A stretch of DNA of 64,000 nt from contig NZ_JAGIZA010000002.1 in the NCBI RefSeq assembly GCF_017813365.1, positions 352,394-416,393 of the forward strand, read 5' to 3'. The position numbers and the translations under genes were made by a program. The DNA comes from Roseomonas indoligenes (GTDB lineage: Bacteria; Pseudomonadota; Alphaproteobacteria; Acetobacterales; Acetobacteraceae). The notes below the pieces were generated by a model. The model was not told where the DNA came from. It saw only the letters and a list, made by a program, of their open reading frames with translations, and searched no databases. The first letter of the stretch is position 1, and every line of letters starts with the position of its first letter. Positions 40,584 to 48,929 of this stretch are shown in pieces.

Positions 40584-41510
40584 GTGAATCTGCGTGAACT
40601 CCAGTACCTCGTTGCCCTGGCGGACCACCGGAACTTCCGGCGCGCCGCCGAGGCCTGTTCCGTTGCCCAGCCCACCCTTTCGACCCAGATCCGCAAGCTC
40701 GAGGACGAGCTGGGCGTGGCGCTGTTCGAGCGCACGCGGCGCAAGGTGATGCTGACCCCCGCCGGCGGGGACGCGGTGGCGCGCGCGCGCCGCATCCTCG
40801 CGGAGATGGAGGGGATGAAGGAGGCCGCGAGGCGCCTTAGTCGGCCGGAGGAGGGCTTGGCCCGCCTCGGCGTCTTCCCCACCCTCGGTCCCTATCTGCT
40901 GCCGGAGGTGATGCCGAAGGTCCGCGCCCGCTTCCCGCACCTCCAGCTCCTGCTGACCGAGGAGAAGAGCGACGGGCTCATCGCCCGGCTGCGGGAGGGC
41001 AAGCTGGACGTCGCCATCCTCGCCCTCCCGGTCCACGAGAACGGACTGCACTGCGAGGAGCTGTTCGAGGAGCCCTTCCTTCTCGCGGTGCCGTCCAGCC
41101 ATCCCCTTGCCGCGCGGGAGAGCCTGCGGGTGGAGGAACTGACGCGGCAGACCCTCATGCTGCTGGAGGATGGCCACTGCCTGCGCGATCAGGCGCTGGA
41201 GGTCTGCCACCTTGCCGGTGCCGAGGAGGGGTCCGAGTTCCGCGCCACCAGTCTGGAGACTCTGCGCCAGATGGTGCTGGCCGGGCTTGGCGTGACGCTG
41301 ATGCCCGCCCTGGCCGTGAAGGGCATGGCAACCTACTCCGACCGCCTGCACCTGCTCCGCTTCGAGAATGGGCACCCCAGCCGCCGTATCGGCCTGTTCT
41401 GGCGCAAGACCTCCGCCCTCGGGCCATTGCTGCAGGAGCTGGCGGAGGTGCTGCGGGACCTTCCGCCCGCCCTGCTGAACCCGCGGAACGAGGCTGTCCC
41501 GACGACATAG
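40584..41510 (+). CDS. oxyR: Hydrogen-peroxide-sensing LysR regulator OxyR
   Basis: A 308-residue LysR regulator. HTH: NFRRAAEACSVAQPTLSTQIRKLE. The sensing cysteines are Cys199 and Cys208 in LEDGHCLRDQALEVCHLAG; both positions equal E. coli OxyR numbering. The start is a GTG at 40584 after GGGGAGG. Oxidation to a disulfide should activate ahpC through the upstream site. Its location downstream of its own target gives a feedback circuit. Confidence 0.97.
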   Translation: MNLRELQYLVALADHRNFRRAAEACSVAQPTLSTQIRKLEDELGVALFERTRRKVMLTPAGGDAVARARRILAEMEGMKEAARRLSRPEEGLARLGVFPTLGPYLLPEVMPKVRARFPHLQLLLTEEKSDGLIARLREGKLDVAILALPVHENGLHCEELFEEPFLLAVPSSHPLAARESLRVEELTRQTLMLLEDGHCLRDQALEVCHLAGAEEGSEFRATSLETLRQMVLAGLGVTLMPALAVKGMATYSDRLHLLRFENGHPSRRIGLFWRKTSALGPLLQELAEVLRDLPPALLNPRNEAVPTT

Positions 41511-41615
41511 GTCACTGACGCTGACGCATGGGTGGAATGCTTCGATCAGGTATCCGACCCGCTTCGCGTTGCGCTAGAGTGCCTTCACAAGCAACAATAT
41601 TGCGGGCATCGGCGC

Positions 41616-42704
41616 ATGAGCAGCATGGACATCCTCTTCACCCGCACTCGGGCGCCGCTCCCGCGCCCCGATGACACCTCCCTTTCCTTCGGGAAGGTCC
41701 TGACGGACCACATGTTCGTCATGGAGTATGACGAGGGTCAGGGCTGGCACGACCCGCGCGTGGTGCCCTACGCCCCGATGCAGATGGATCCCGCCACCTC
41801 CGTGCTGCACTACGGGCAGGCGGTGTTCGATGGGCTGAAGGCGTTCCGCCAGGCCGATGGCAGCATCAAAATCTTCCGGGCTGGGCGCCACGCGGCGCGG
41901 CTGAACAAGTCCTGCCGCGCCCTCTGCATCCCCGAGATGGACGAGGATCTGATCCGCCGGTCCTTCGAGGCGATCGTGGCGGCCGATCACGAGTGGGTGC
42001 CGCACGCGCCCGGCACCTCCCTCTATATCCGCCCGACCGTGGTCGCGACGGAGGTGATGCTCGGTGTGCATCCCGCGCGCCGCTACACCTACTTCGTCAT
42101 CTGCTCCCCCGTCGGCTCCTACTACAAGGAGGGGGTGAAGCCCGTCCGCATCCTGGCGACGGACACGCATGTGCGCGCCGTGCAGGGCGGGCTGGGCGAG
42201 GCGAAGACGGCGGCGAACTACGCCGCCTCCCTCTCCGCCCAGCAGGAGGCAGAGCGGCTGGGCTATACCCAGGTGCTGTGGCTGGACGGCGTCGAGCGGA
42301 AGTGGATCGACGAGGTCGGCACCATGAACATCATGATGAAGATCGGCGACGAGGTGATCACCCCGCCGCTGGCCGGCACCATCCTGGACGGCGTGACCCG
42401 CAACTCCACCCTGCAGCTCATGCGCGACTGGGGGCTGAACGTCAGCGAGCGGAAGGTCTCCATCGACGAGGTGATGGCGGCCGGGCGCGACGGCACGTTG
42501 CAGGAGATGTGGGGCACCGGCACCGCCGCCGTCGTCTCCCCGGTGGGCGAACTGGCCTATAAGGGCGAGACGATCACCATCGGCGGCGGCAAGACCGGCC
42601 CGCTGACGCAGAAGCTGTACGACGCCATCGTGGCCATCCAGTACGGCAAGTCCAACGACCCGCATGGCTGGACGACCGAGGTGAAGATCCCCGCGGAGGC
42701 CTGA
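41616..42704 (+). CDS. ilvE: Branched-chain amino acid aminotransferase
   Basis: A 362-residue class IV PLP aminotransferase of the BCAT group. Key parts: SVLHYGQAVFDGLKAFR, RPTVVATE, the PLP Lys in GGLGEAKTAANYAASL, and WLDGVERKWIDEVGTMN. It interconverts Leu/Ile/Val and their keto acids. Start at 41616 or 41625; the long upstream frame has no family match. A GC-hairpin terminator follows. Confidence 0.95.
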   Translation: MSSMDILFTRTRAPLPRPDDTSLSFGKVLTDHMFVMEYDEGQGWHDPRVVPYAPMQMDPATSVLHYGQAVFDGLKAFRQADGSIKIFRAGRHAARLNKSCRALCIPEMDEDLIRRSFEAIVAADHEWVPHAPGTSLYIRPTVVATEVMLGVHPARRYTYFVICSPVGSYYKEGVKPVRILATDTHVRAVQGGLGEAKTAANYAASLSAQQEAERLGYTQVLWLDGVERKWIDEVGTMNIMMKIGDEVITPPLAGTILDGVTRNSTLQLMRDWGLNVSERKVSIDEVMAAGRDGTLQEMWGTGTAAVVSPVGELAYKGETITIGGGKTGPLTQKLYDAIVAIQYGKSNDPHGWTTEVKIPAEA

Positions 42705-42716
42705 TCCCCGCGGCAC

Positions 42717-42765
42717 GGCCCCGCCCCCGCCGCATCCCGTGCGGCAGGGGCGGGGCCTTTCTTTT
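42717..42765 (+). terminator. Rho-independent terminator after ilvE
   Basis: GGCCCCGCCCC...GGGGCGGGGCC with an inner GCCGC/GCGGC extension (one mismatch), followed by TTTCTTTT. Strong. Confidence 0.93.
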
Positions 42766-42823
42766 CGCGGGGCCGGCTTGCCGCCCCTTCGGCCTGTCCC
42801 GAGGATTCGGCTAGACTCGGGCG

Positions 42824-43384
42824 ATGCGCCTCACGCCCCACCGCCAAGCCCCGCGGTTCGTCCTCCTGCTCGCCTTTGCCGGGGCGCCGGCGGCGATGGC
42901 GCAGGTTCCGGCCGCTGCCCCGGCCGCGGGGGAGACGCCCGCGCCGGATCACGCCCTGCCCGCAACCCCGCCGGTCGCTCCCTCCGCCAGCCCCGCCGCA
43001 CGGGAGGAGCTGCCGCGCGGGGCCTCCCAGCGGATCGTCGGGCGGGAGGTGATCGGGCCCTCCGGCGACGTGGTCGGGCGGATCGTGAACGTGCTGCTGG
43101 ATGATGCCGGCCAGCCCCGGGCGGCCGTGCTGGATTATGGCGGCTTCCTCGGCGTCGGGCGGCGCCGGGTGGCGGTGGCCTGGCGCACGCTGCGCTTCTC
43201 GCCGGAGATCGTGCGGCTTGAGCTGACCCGGGACCAGATGCGCGCCTTCCCCGACTACAGGGAGGGCGAGCCGGTGGTGGTGGCTGCCCCGCCCGCCGGA
43301 GCGGTGCCCGCACCGCCCGATGCGGCGCCCCCGGCCGCCCCGCAACCGGCCCCCGGCCCCGGCGCTCAACCCGGGAGCAACTGA
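42824..43384 (+). CDS. Secreted PRC-barrel domain protein
   Basis: A 186-residue secreted protein. Signal peptide (about residues 1-26, ending AMAQ), an Ala/Pro-rich linker, then a PRC-barrel at about 67-135 (GREVIGPSGDVVGRIVNVLLDDAG and RRVAVAWRTLRFS). A Pro/Ala tail ends it. PRC-barrels often bind RNA or structural partners; exported forms are of unknown role. It precedes an MFS gene by 16 bases. Confidence 0.85.
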   Translation: MRLTPHRQAPRFVLLLAFAGAPAAMAQVPAAAPAAGETPAPDHALPATPPVAPSASPAAREELPRGASQRIVGREVIGPSGDVVGRIVNVLLDDAGQPRAAVLDYGGFLGVGRRRVAVAWRTLRFSPEIVRLELTRDQMRAFPDYREGEPVVVAAPPAGAVPAPPDAAPPAAPQPAPGPGAQPGSN

Positions 43385-43400
43385 CCGGGGCGACAGGCAG

Positions 43401-44585
43401 GTGGCAGGCCGCAGCGGGCAAGGGCTCGACTGGCTGAACTTCTTCATGTCGAACGTTCAGACGGGATTCGGACCCTTCATCGCCGTGTTCCTGACGGCCC
43501 AGGCCTGGACGGAGCTGGAGATCGGCCTGGCCCTTTCCGTCGGCGCCTTCGTCAGCATGGCGATGCAGGTGCCGGCGGGCGCCCTGGTGGACGCCACGCC
43601 GAATAAGCGCTTCGCGGCCGCCGCCGCGCTCCTCGCCATTGCCGCCTCCGCCATCCTTCTCGTCGCCTGGCCGGAGACGCTGCCGGTCATGGGCTCGGAG
43701 GTGCTGCACGGCTTCGCCTCCTGCGTGCTCGGCCCCTCCATCGCGGCCATCAGCCTTGCCCTCGTGGGGCGGGAGCGCCTGGGGGAGCGGCTGGGACGCA
43801 ACGCGCGCTTTGCGGCCATCGGCAGCGGCGTCGCGGCGGGACTCCTCGGCGCGGCGGGCACCTGGATCTCCGGCGCCTCGGTCTTCTGGCTCACCGCCGC
43901 GCTCTGCATCCCCGCCCTGATGGCGCTGGCCGCCATCCGCCCCGCCGACCTGCGCCCGCCGGCGCCGGAGAAAGGGGAGGGGGGCGCCCTGCGGGGTCTG
44001 CGGGACCTGTTGCGGAACCGGGCCGTGCTTGTCTTCGCCCTTTGCTGCGGCCTGTTCACCCTGTCCAACGCCGCCATGCTGCCGCTGGCGGGGACGCAGG
44101 TCACGCGCAACGCGGGCGACGAGGCCAACCTCATCATCGCCGCCTGCATCATCGCCCCCCAGCTCATCATGGCCGCCATCGCGCCGGGCATGGGCCGGCT
44201 GGCCGAGAGCAGCGGGCGGCGCATCGTCCTCCTCATCGGCTTCGCCGCCCTGCCGGCGCGCGGGCTGCTGCTGATGCTGGTGGAAGGGCCGGCCTGGTTG
44301 ATCCTGGTCCAGGCACTGGACGGGATCAGCGCCGCCGGGCTCGGCGTGATGCTGCCCTTGCTGGCCGCCGACCTGACGCGCGGCACCAACCGCTTCAACC
44401 TCTGCACCGGCCTGTTCGGGCTGGCGGTGGGCATCGGCGGCACGCTCAGCACCACCATCGCGGGGCTGGCGGCGGAGTGGTTCGGGCCGGGAACGGCCTT
44501 CGCGATGCTGGCCGGGATCGGCCTTCTCTCCGTCCTCACGGTCTGGGCCGCCATGCCGGAGACGCGGGAGGCGGCGGCCCGGTGA
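43401..44585 (+). CDS. MFS transporter
   Basis: A 394-residue 12-helix transporter. The first cytoplasmic phrase LDWLNFFMSNVQTGFGPFIAVFL is typical of a proteobacterial MFS subfamily of unknown substrate. The start is the GTG at 43401, just ahead of that phrase. The stop overlaps the next gene as GTGA. No regulator is adjacent. Confidence 0.87.
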   Translation: MAGRSGQGLDWLNFFMSNVQTGFGPFIAVFLTAQAWTELEIGLALSVGAFVSMAMQVPAGALVDATPNKRFAAAAALLAIAASAILLVAWPETLPVMGSEVLHGFASCVLGPSIAAISLALVGRERLGERLGRNARFAAIGSGVAAGLLGAAGTWISGASVFWLTAALCIPALMALAAIRPADLRPPAPEKGEGGALRGLRDLLRNRAVLVFALCCGLFTLSNAAMLPLAGTQVTRNAGDEANLIIAACIIAPQLIMAAIAPGMGRLAESSGRRIVLLIGFAALPARGLLLMLVEGPAWLILVQALDGISAAGLGVMLPLLAADLTRGTNRFNLCTGLFGLAVGIGGTLSTTIAGLAAEWFGPGTAFAMLAGIGLLSVLTVWAAMPETREAAAR

Positions 44586-44995
44586 GGCGGCGGGACCAAG
44601 CCTACTGGCAGCGGCTCCGGAAGGACCGCCGCTCCAACGCGGCGGCGATCCTTGCCACGGTGGCGGCCGTCGCCGCCAACACCGCCCTGCTCGCGGCGGC
44701 CTTCCCGGGCACCCATTACGAGGCGCGGGCGAACCTCCTCTACCTGCCGCTGATGCTGCCGATGGCCTGGTGGGTCCTTGGCCTGAAGGATTTCGAGGCG
44801 CGCCCGGTGCGGCTGTGGCGGCCAGCCATGGCGGTCTGCGGCCTCGTCTCGGCGGGAAGCCTCCTCGTTCACCTCTACCAGGGGCGCGACTGGATGGTCC
44901 CGGCGATCGTGCTCGGCATCACCCTGGCGGCTGCCGCGGCCAGCCTGCTCCTCCTTCACGGCAGCCTGATGGATCGGGAGGGGCCGGCGCGCTGA
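44582..44995 (+). CDS. Small four-helix membrane protein
   Basis: A 137-residue protein with four hydrophobic helices (about residues 22-43, 53-69, 81-99 and 105-127) and a basic N-terminus. Start GTG at 44582 overlaps the MFS stop. No family recognised; coupling suggests an accessory role to that transporter. Confidence 0.75.
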   Translation: MRRRDQAYWQRLRKDRRSNAAAILATVAAVAANTALLAAAFPGTHYEARANLLYLPLMLPMAWWVLGLKDFEARPVRLWRPAMAVCGLVSAGSLLVHLYQGRDWMVPAIVLGITLAAAAASLLLLHGSLMDREGPAR

Positions 44996-45133
44996 TCCGG
45001 GCGCCCCCCCCTCGGGCCTTGCCCCATTCGTCCCTCGCCGCTAAACCCCGCCCGCGCCGGCACCCCTGGAGGCCGGCGAGCTTTCGCGTGCCTGCACGGC
45101 AGCGCGGAATGACACAACCCAACGTGCGAAGGA

Positions 45134-45817
45134 ATGACGGCAATGGTCCAGACCATCCGGATCGAGGCCGCGGCGCGCGAGCGGGCCGGTAAGGGGGCGG
45201 CGCGCGCGACCCGGCGTGGGGGCTCTGTCCCCGCAGTGATCTATGGGGCGAAGCAGGAGGCGACCCTTCTCGCCCTCGACCCCCGTGACGTGATGAAGGA
45301 GCTCCACAAGGGCGGCTGGCAGTCCCACCTGTACGAGGTGGCGGTGGCCGGTGCGGCACCCGTGCGCTGCCTGATGCGCGACGTGCAGTTCCACCCGGTT
45401 TCCGACCAGCCGATCCATGTGGACTTCCAGCGGCTCGCGGCCGGCCAGAAGATCCGCGTGCGCGTGCCGGTCGTGCTGCTGGGCGAAGATGTCTCCCCCG
45501 GCATCAAGGCCGGCGGCGTGGCGAACCTCGTCCGCCGCGACCTGGAGGTCCTCTCCGACCCGGACAGCGTGCCGGAGCGCTTCGAGCTGGACGTCTCCGA
45601 GGCCAATATCGGCGACACGCTGCGCTGGTCGAACGTGAAGGATCAGCAGGGCACCAGCCCGACGATCCCGCGCGACTTCGTGGTGCTGACCGTGGCCCCG
45701 CCGGTGGTGGTGGAGGAGGTCATCGTGGCCGCCCCCGTCGCCGAGGCCCCCAAGGGCAAGGGCGGCAAGGGTGCCCCGGCCAAGGCCGCGGCCCCGGCGC
45801 CCGCCAAGAAGAAGTGA
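45134..45817 (+). CDS. rplY: 50S ribosomal protein L25 (CTC/TL5 form)
   Basis: A 227-residue L25 that binds 5S rRNA. N-terminal L25 fold (ERAGKGAARATRRGGSVPAVIYG), C-terminal TL5-like domain (VHVDFQRLAAGQKIRVRVPV), and a Lys/Ala tail. It precedes pth, the conserved order in alphaproteobacteria. Confidence 0.97.
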   Translation: MTAMVQTIRIEAAARERAGKGAARATRRGGSVPAVIYGAKQEATLLALDPRDVMKELHKGGWQSHLYEVAVAGAAPVRCLMRDVQFHPVSDQPIHVDFQRLAAGQKIRVRVPVVLLGEDVSPGIKAGGVANLVRRDLEVLSDPDSVPERFELDVSEANIGDTLRWSNVKDQQGTSPTIPRDFVVLTVAPPVVVEEVIVAAPVAEAPKGKGGKGAPAKAAAPAPAKKK

Positions 45818-45823
45818 GGCGAG

Positions 45824-45849
45824 GGGCCGGGCGGAGATCCGCCCGGCCC
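45824..45849 (+). terminator. 11-bp perfect hairpin after rplY
   Basis: GGGCCGGGCGG and CCGCCCGGCCC around AGAT, followed by TTG. May partly terminate rplY before pth. Confidence 0.78.
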
Positions 45850-45917
45850 TTGCCGAACGCAGGTCTGGGGCGCGCACGCGGAAGCGGCGCGCCCCATGCT
45901 TTTAGAGGACGCCTTCG

Positions 45918-46493
45918 ATGCGGCTGTGGGTGGGCCTGGGCAATCCGGGCGCGGAGCATGCGCGGCAGCGCCACAACATCGGATTCATGGCGCTGGAGCG
46001 CATCGCGTCCCGCCACCGCTTCGGCCCCTGGCGCGGCCGCTTCAAAGGCGAGACCTGCGAGGGCAGCATCGCCGGGGAGCGGATCGTGCTGCTGAAGCCG
46101 CAGACCTACATGAACGACAGCGGCAACTCCGTGCAGCCCGCCGCCGCCTTCCTGAAGATCCCGCTCGACAGCATCACCGCCTTCCACGACGAGCTGGACC
46201 TCGCGCCCGGCAAGGTGCGCGTGAAGAAGGGCGGGGGCGCCGCCGGGCATAACGGGCTGCGCGACATGCAGCGTGCCTTTTCCTCCCCCGATTTCTGGCG
46301 GGTGCGGCTGGGCATCGGCCATCCCGGTCACAAGGACCGGGTGCACGGCCATGTCCTCGGCAACTTCGCCAAGGTGGATGCGGAGTGGCTGGACCGGCTG
46401 CTGGACGCCGTAGCCGATGCCTGCCCGTTGCTGGTGAAGGACCGGCCCGAAGAATTCATGACGAAGGTGGCGCTGGTGACGCAGCCGGCGTAA
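45918..46493 (+). CDS. pth: Peptidyl-tRNA hydrolase
   Basis: A 191-residue enzyme that releases peptides from tRNA. The active-site phrase GLGNPGAEHARQRHNIGF has the catalytic His; KPQTYMNDSG and GGGAAGHNGLRDM are family marks. It lies between rplY and ychF. Confidence 0.97.
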   Translation: MRLWVGLGNPGAEHARQRHNIGFMALERIASRHRFGPWRGRFKGETCEGSIAGERIVLLKPQTYMNDSGNSVQPAAAFLKIPLDSITAFHDELDLAPGKVRVKKGGGAAGHNGLRDMQRAFSSPDFWRVRLGIGHPGHKDRVHGHVLGNFAKVDAEWLDRLLDAVADACPLLVKDRPEEFMTKVALVTQPA

Positions 46494-46546
46494 CTCCGCC
46501 CCAATCCCGAGACGCCTAACCCCGAGACACGGAACCGATCCCCGCC

Positions 46547-47641
46547 ATGGGCTTCAATTGCGGCATCGTGGGCCTGCCCAACGTGGGCAAGTCCACCCTC
46601 TTTAACGCGCTGACGCAGACGGCCGCCGCCCAGGCCGCCAACTATCCCTTCTGCACCATCGAGCCGAATGTCGGCCGCGTCGGCGTGCCCGACCCGCGGC
46701 TGGACGCGCTGGCGCGCATCGGCAAGTCGGCGAAGAAGGTTCCGACCTCGCTCGAGTTCGTGGACATCGCCGGCCTCGTCCGCGGTGCCTCCCGCGGGGA
46801 GGGGCTGGGCAACCAGTTCCTGGCGAATATCCGGGAGGTGGACGCCATCGTCCACGTGCTGCGCTGCTTCGAGGACGGGGACATCACCCATGTCGAGGGC
46901 AGCGTGGATCCCGTGCGGGACGCGGAGACGGTCGAGACCGAGCTGATGCTGGCCGACCTGGAAAGCCTGGAGAAGCGCCTGGTCTCCGCGCAGAAGAAGG
47001 CGAAGAACGGCGACAAGGAGAGCGCGGCCTTCGTCGCCCTGGCCGAGCCGATCGTCGCTGCCCTAGCGGATGGCAAGCCCGCCCGCACTGCCGTGCCCAA
47101 GGGCGAGGAGGCCGCGGCTGCCCGCCTGCAGCTGATGACGACGAAGCCCGTGCTCTATGTCTGCAACGTGGAGGAAGGTTCGGCCGGCACCGGCAACGCC
47201 TTCTCCGCGCGGGTGGAGGAGATGGCGCGCGCCCAGGGCGCGAAGGCCGTCATCGTCTCCGCCGCCATCGAGGCCGAGATCAGCCAGATGGCCGAGGACG
47301 ACCGGTTGGAGTTCCTGGACAGCCTCGGCCTGAAGGATTCCGGCCTGGACCGCATCATCCGCGCCGGCCACGACCTGCTGGGGCTGATCACCTACTTCAC
47401 CGTGGGCCCGAAGGAGGCCCGCGCCTGGACGATCACCAAGGGCACCAAGGCTCCGCAGGCCGCCGCCGTGATCCACAACGACTTCGAGCGCGGCTTCATC
47501 GCCTGCGAGACCATCGCCTATGACGACTTCGTCGCGCTCGGCGGGGAGCAGGGGGCGAAGGAGGCCGGGAAGATGCGGGTGGAGGGGAAGGAGTACGTCG
47601 TGAAGGACGGCGACATCCTGCTGTTCCGCTTCAACGTCTGA
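46547..47641 (+). CDS. ychF: Redox-regulated ATPase YchF
   Basis: A 364-residue Obg-family P-loop NTPase. G1 [15 protein letters not shown]2/G3 [12 protein letters not shown] and [18 protein letters not shown], and a C-terminal TGS domain ([17 protein letters not shown]). It binds ribosomes and prefers ATP. A hairpin follows. Confidence 0.97.
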   Translation: MGFNCGIVGLPNVGKSTLFNALTQTAAAQAANYPFCTIEPNVGRVGVPDPRLDALARIGKSAKKVPTSLEFVDIAGLVRGASRGEGLGNQFLANIREVDAIVHVLRCFEDGDITHVEGSVDPVRDAETVETELMLADLESLEKRLVSAQKKAKNGDKESAAFVALAEPIVAALADGKPARTAVPKGEEAAAARLQLMTTKPVLYVCNVEEGSAGTGNAFSARVEEMARAQGAKAVIVSAAIEAEISQMAEDDRLEFLDSLGLKDSGLDRIIRAGHDLLGLITYFTVGPKEARAWTITKGTKAPQAAAVIHNDFERGFIACETIAYDDFVALGGEQGAKEAGKMRVEGKEYVVKDGDILLFRFNV

Positions 47642-47657
47642 TCGCGGAAACGGAAAA

Positions 47658-47681
47658 GGCCTGGCGGTCTCCCGCCAGGCC
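47658..47681 (+). terminator. 10-bp perfect hairpin after ychF
   Basis: GGCCTGGCGG and CCGCCAGGCC around TCTC, 16 bases after the stop. Also faces the convergent small gene. Confidence 0.8.
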
Positions 47682-47708
47682 CTCCCGGATACCCCGTTTG
47701 GAAGGGGT

Positions 47709-47903
47709 TCAGCGCGGCATCACGTGGCGGTGGTGCCGGGGACGGCGGTGGTGGTTGCGCCGATAGGCCACATCCTGCGTGGCGGAGACCGCCTCACGCG
47801 CGGACTCCACGGAGGCCGTCGCTGCACCCGGGGTCACGGCATGGCCCGTGCTGGCCAGGCTGGCAAAGGCGGCGACAAAAAACGCACCGAAAATCCAACG
47901 CAT
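47709..47903 (-). CDS. Small secreted peptide with His/Arg tail
   Basis: A 64-residue product: a signal peptide (about residues 1-22), an Ala-rich middle and a C-terminus with NHHRRPRHHRHVMPR. GAGG precedes the ATG. No family known. The tail could bind metal or nucleic acid; this is inference only. Convergent with ychF. Confidence 0.62.
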   Translation of the reverse strand: MRWIFGAFFVAAFASLASTGHAVTPGAATASVESAREAVSATQDVAYRRNHHRRPRHHRHVMPR

Positions 47904-47998
47904 TGGGGCCTCATCTTTCACGAATATTAGAAGATGAGCATGGCAGGGTATGTAGCTGTCGTCCCCTAAAATCCCGTCCATCCGCCGATGCGAATGGG

Positions 47999-48838
47999 TC
48001 AGGCGGAACGGGAGGATTCCGAGGGCAGGCTCTGGTCCATGGCCAGGGCCGGCACGGCATCCCGGCACCAGCCCACCACCCGCGCGGGCACGCCCGCCAC
48101 GGTGGCGCAGGGCGGCACGCTGGCCAGCACCACGCTGCCCGCGCCGACCTTTGCGCCGCGCCCCACCTCGATGTTGCCGAGAACCGTGGCGCCGGCCGAG
48201 AGCAGCACGCCGTCCCGCACCTTGGGGTGCCGGTCACCCCGTTCCTTCCCCGTGCCGCCCAGCGTCACGCCCTGGAGGATGGAGACGTCGTTTCCGATCA
48301 TCGCCGTCTCTCCCACCACCACGCCCGTCGCGTGGTCGATGAAGACGCCGCGTCCCACCGGCACGGCGGGGTGGATATCCACGCCGAAGACCAGCGCGCA
48401 GCGGCTCTGCAGGTAGAGGGCGAGGTGGTGCCGACCATCCAGCCAGAGCCCGTGCGCCACGCGGTGCCAGGTCAGGGCGTGGAAGCCCTTGTAGTAGAGG
48501 AAGGGGGCCAGCCAGCCCCGCGCGGCCGGGTCGCGTCGGCGATTGGCGGACAGGTCGGCGGCGGCGAACTCGGCCAGTGCTGGCCCTGCTTCCCGCACCA
48601 TGTCTTCCAGCCGCTCGGCCGGCATCAGGGCTTCGGCCAGCTTGCGGGCCAGCAGGGCGGCGAGGGCGGTATGCAGCGTGTCGTGGCGCAGCACCGCCAA
48701 TTCCAGCAGGCCACGCAGCGCGGGTTCCGCCTCGGCGGCGCGGGCGGCCTCGGCCCGCAGCGCGACCCAGAGCGCCTCCGGGTCGGCCGGAGGGCCGAAG
48801 CCCGCCTCGGCCCCCGTGTCGATCTCGAACCGGTCCAT
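47999..48838 (-). CDS. cysE: Serine O-acetyltransferase
   Basis: A 279-residue acetyltransferase for cysteine synthesis. N-terminal helices, then left-handed beta-helix hexapeptides (HPAVPVGRGVFIDHATGVVVG and GNDVSILQGVTLGGTGKERG). The catalytic His is in DHATG. The ATG at 48838 follows GGAGGG with 7-base spacing; an in-frame ATG at 48868 is also possible. Confidence 0.95.
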   Translation of the reverse strand: MDRFEIDTGAEAGFGPPADPEALWVALRAEAARAAEAEPALRGLLELAVLRHDTLHTALAALLARKLAEALMPAERLEDMVREAGPALAEFAAADLSANRRRDPAARGWLAPFLYYKGFHALTWHRVAHGLWLDGRHHLALYLQSRCALVFGVDIHPAVPVGRGVFIDHATGVVVGETAMIGNDVSILQGVTLGGTGKERGDRHPKVRDGVLLSAGATVLGNIEVGRGAKVGAGSVVLASVPPCATVAGVPARVVGWCRDAVPALAMDQSLPSESSRSA

Positions 48839-48929
48839 CCTGCCGCCCTCCGGTGACAGCGCCTGCATAAGGGCCTCTGCCGCGCCTGTCCCCGTACGGT
48901 TTTGCGGGGCAGCCCCGAGGGGCCTCGCG

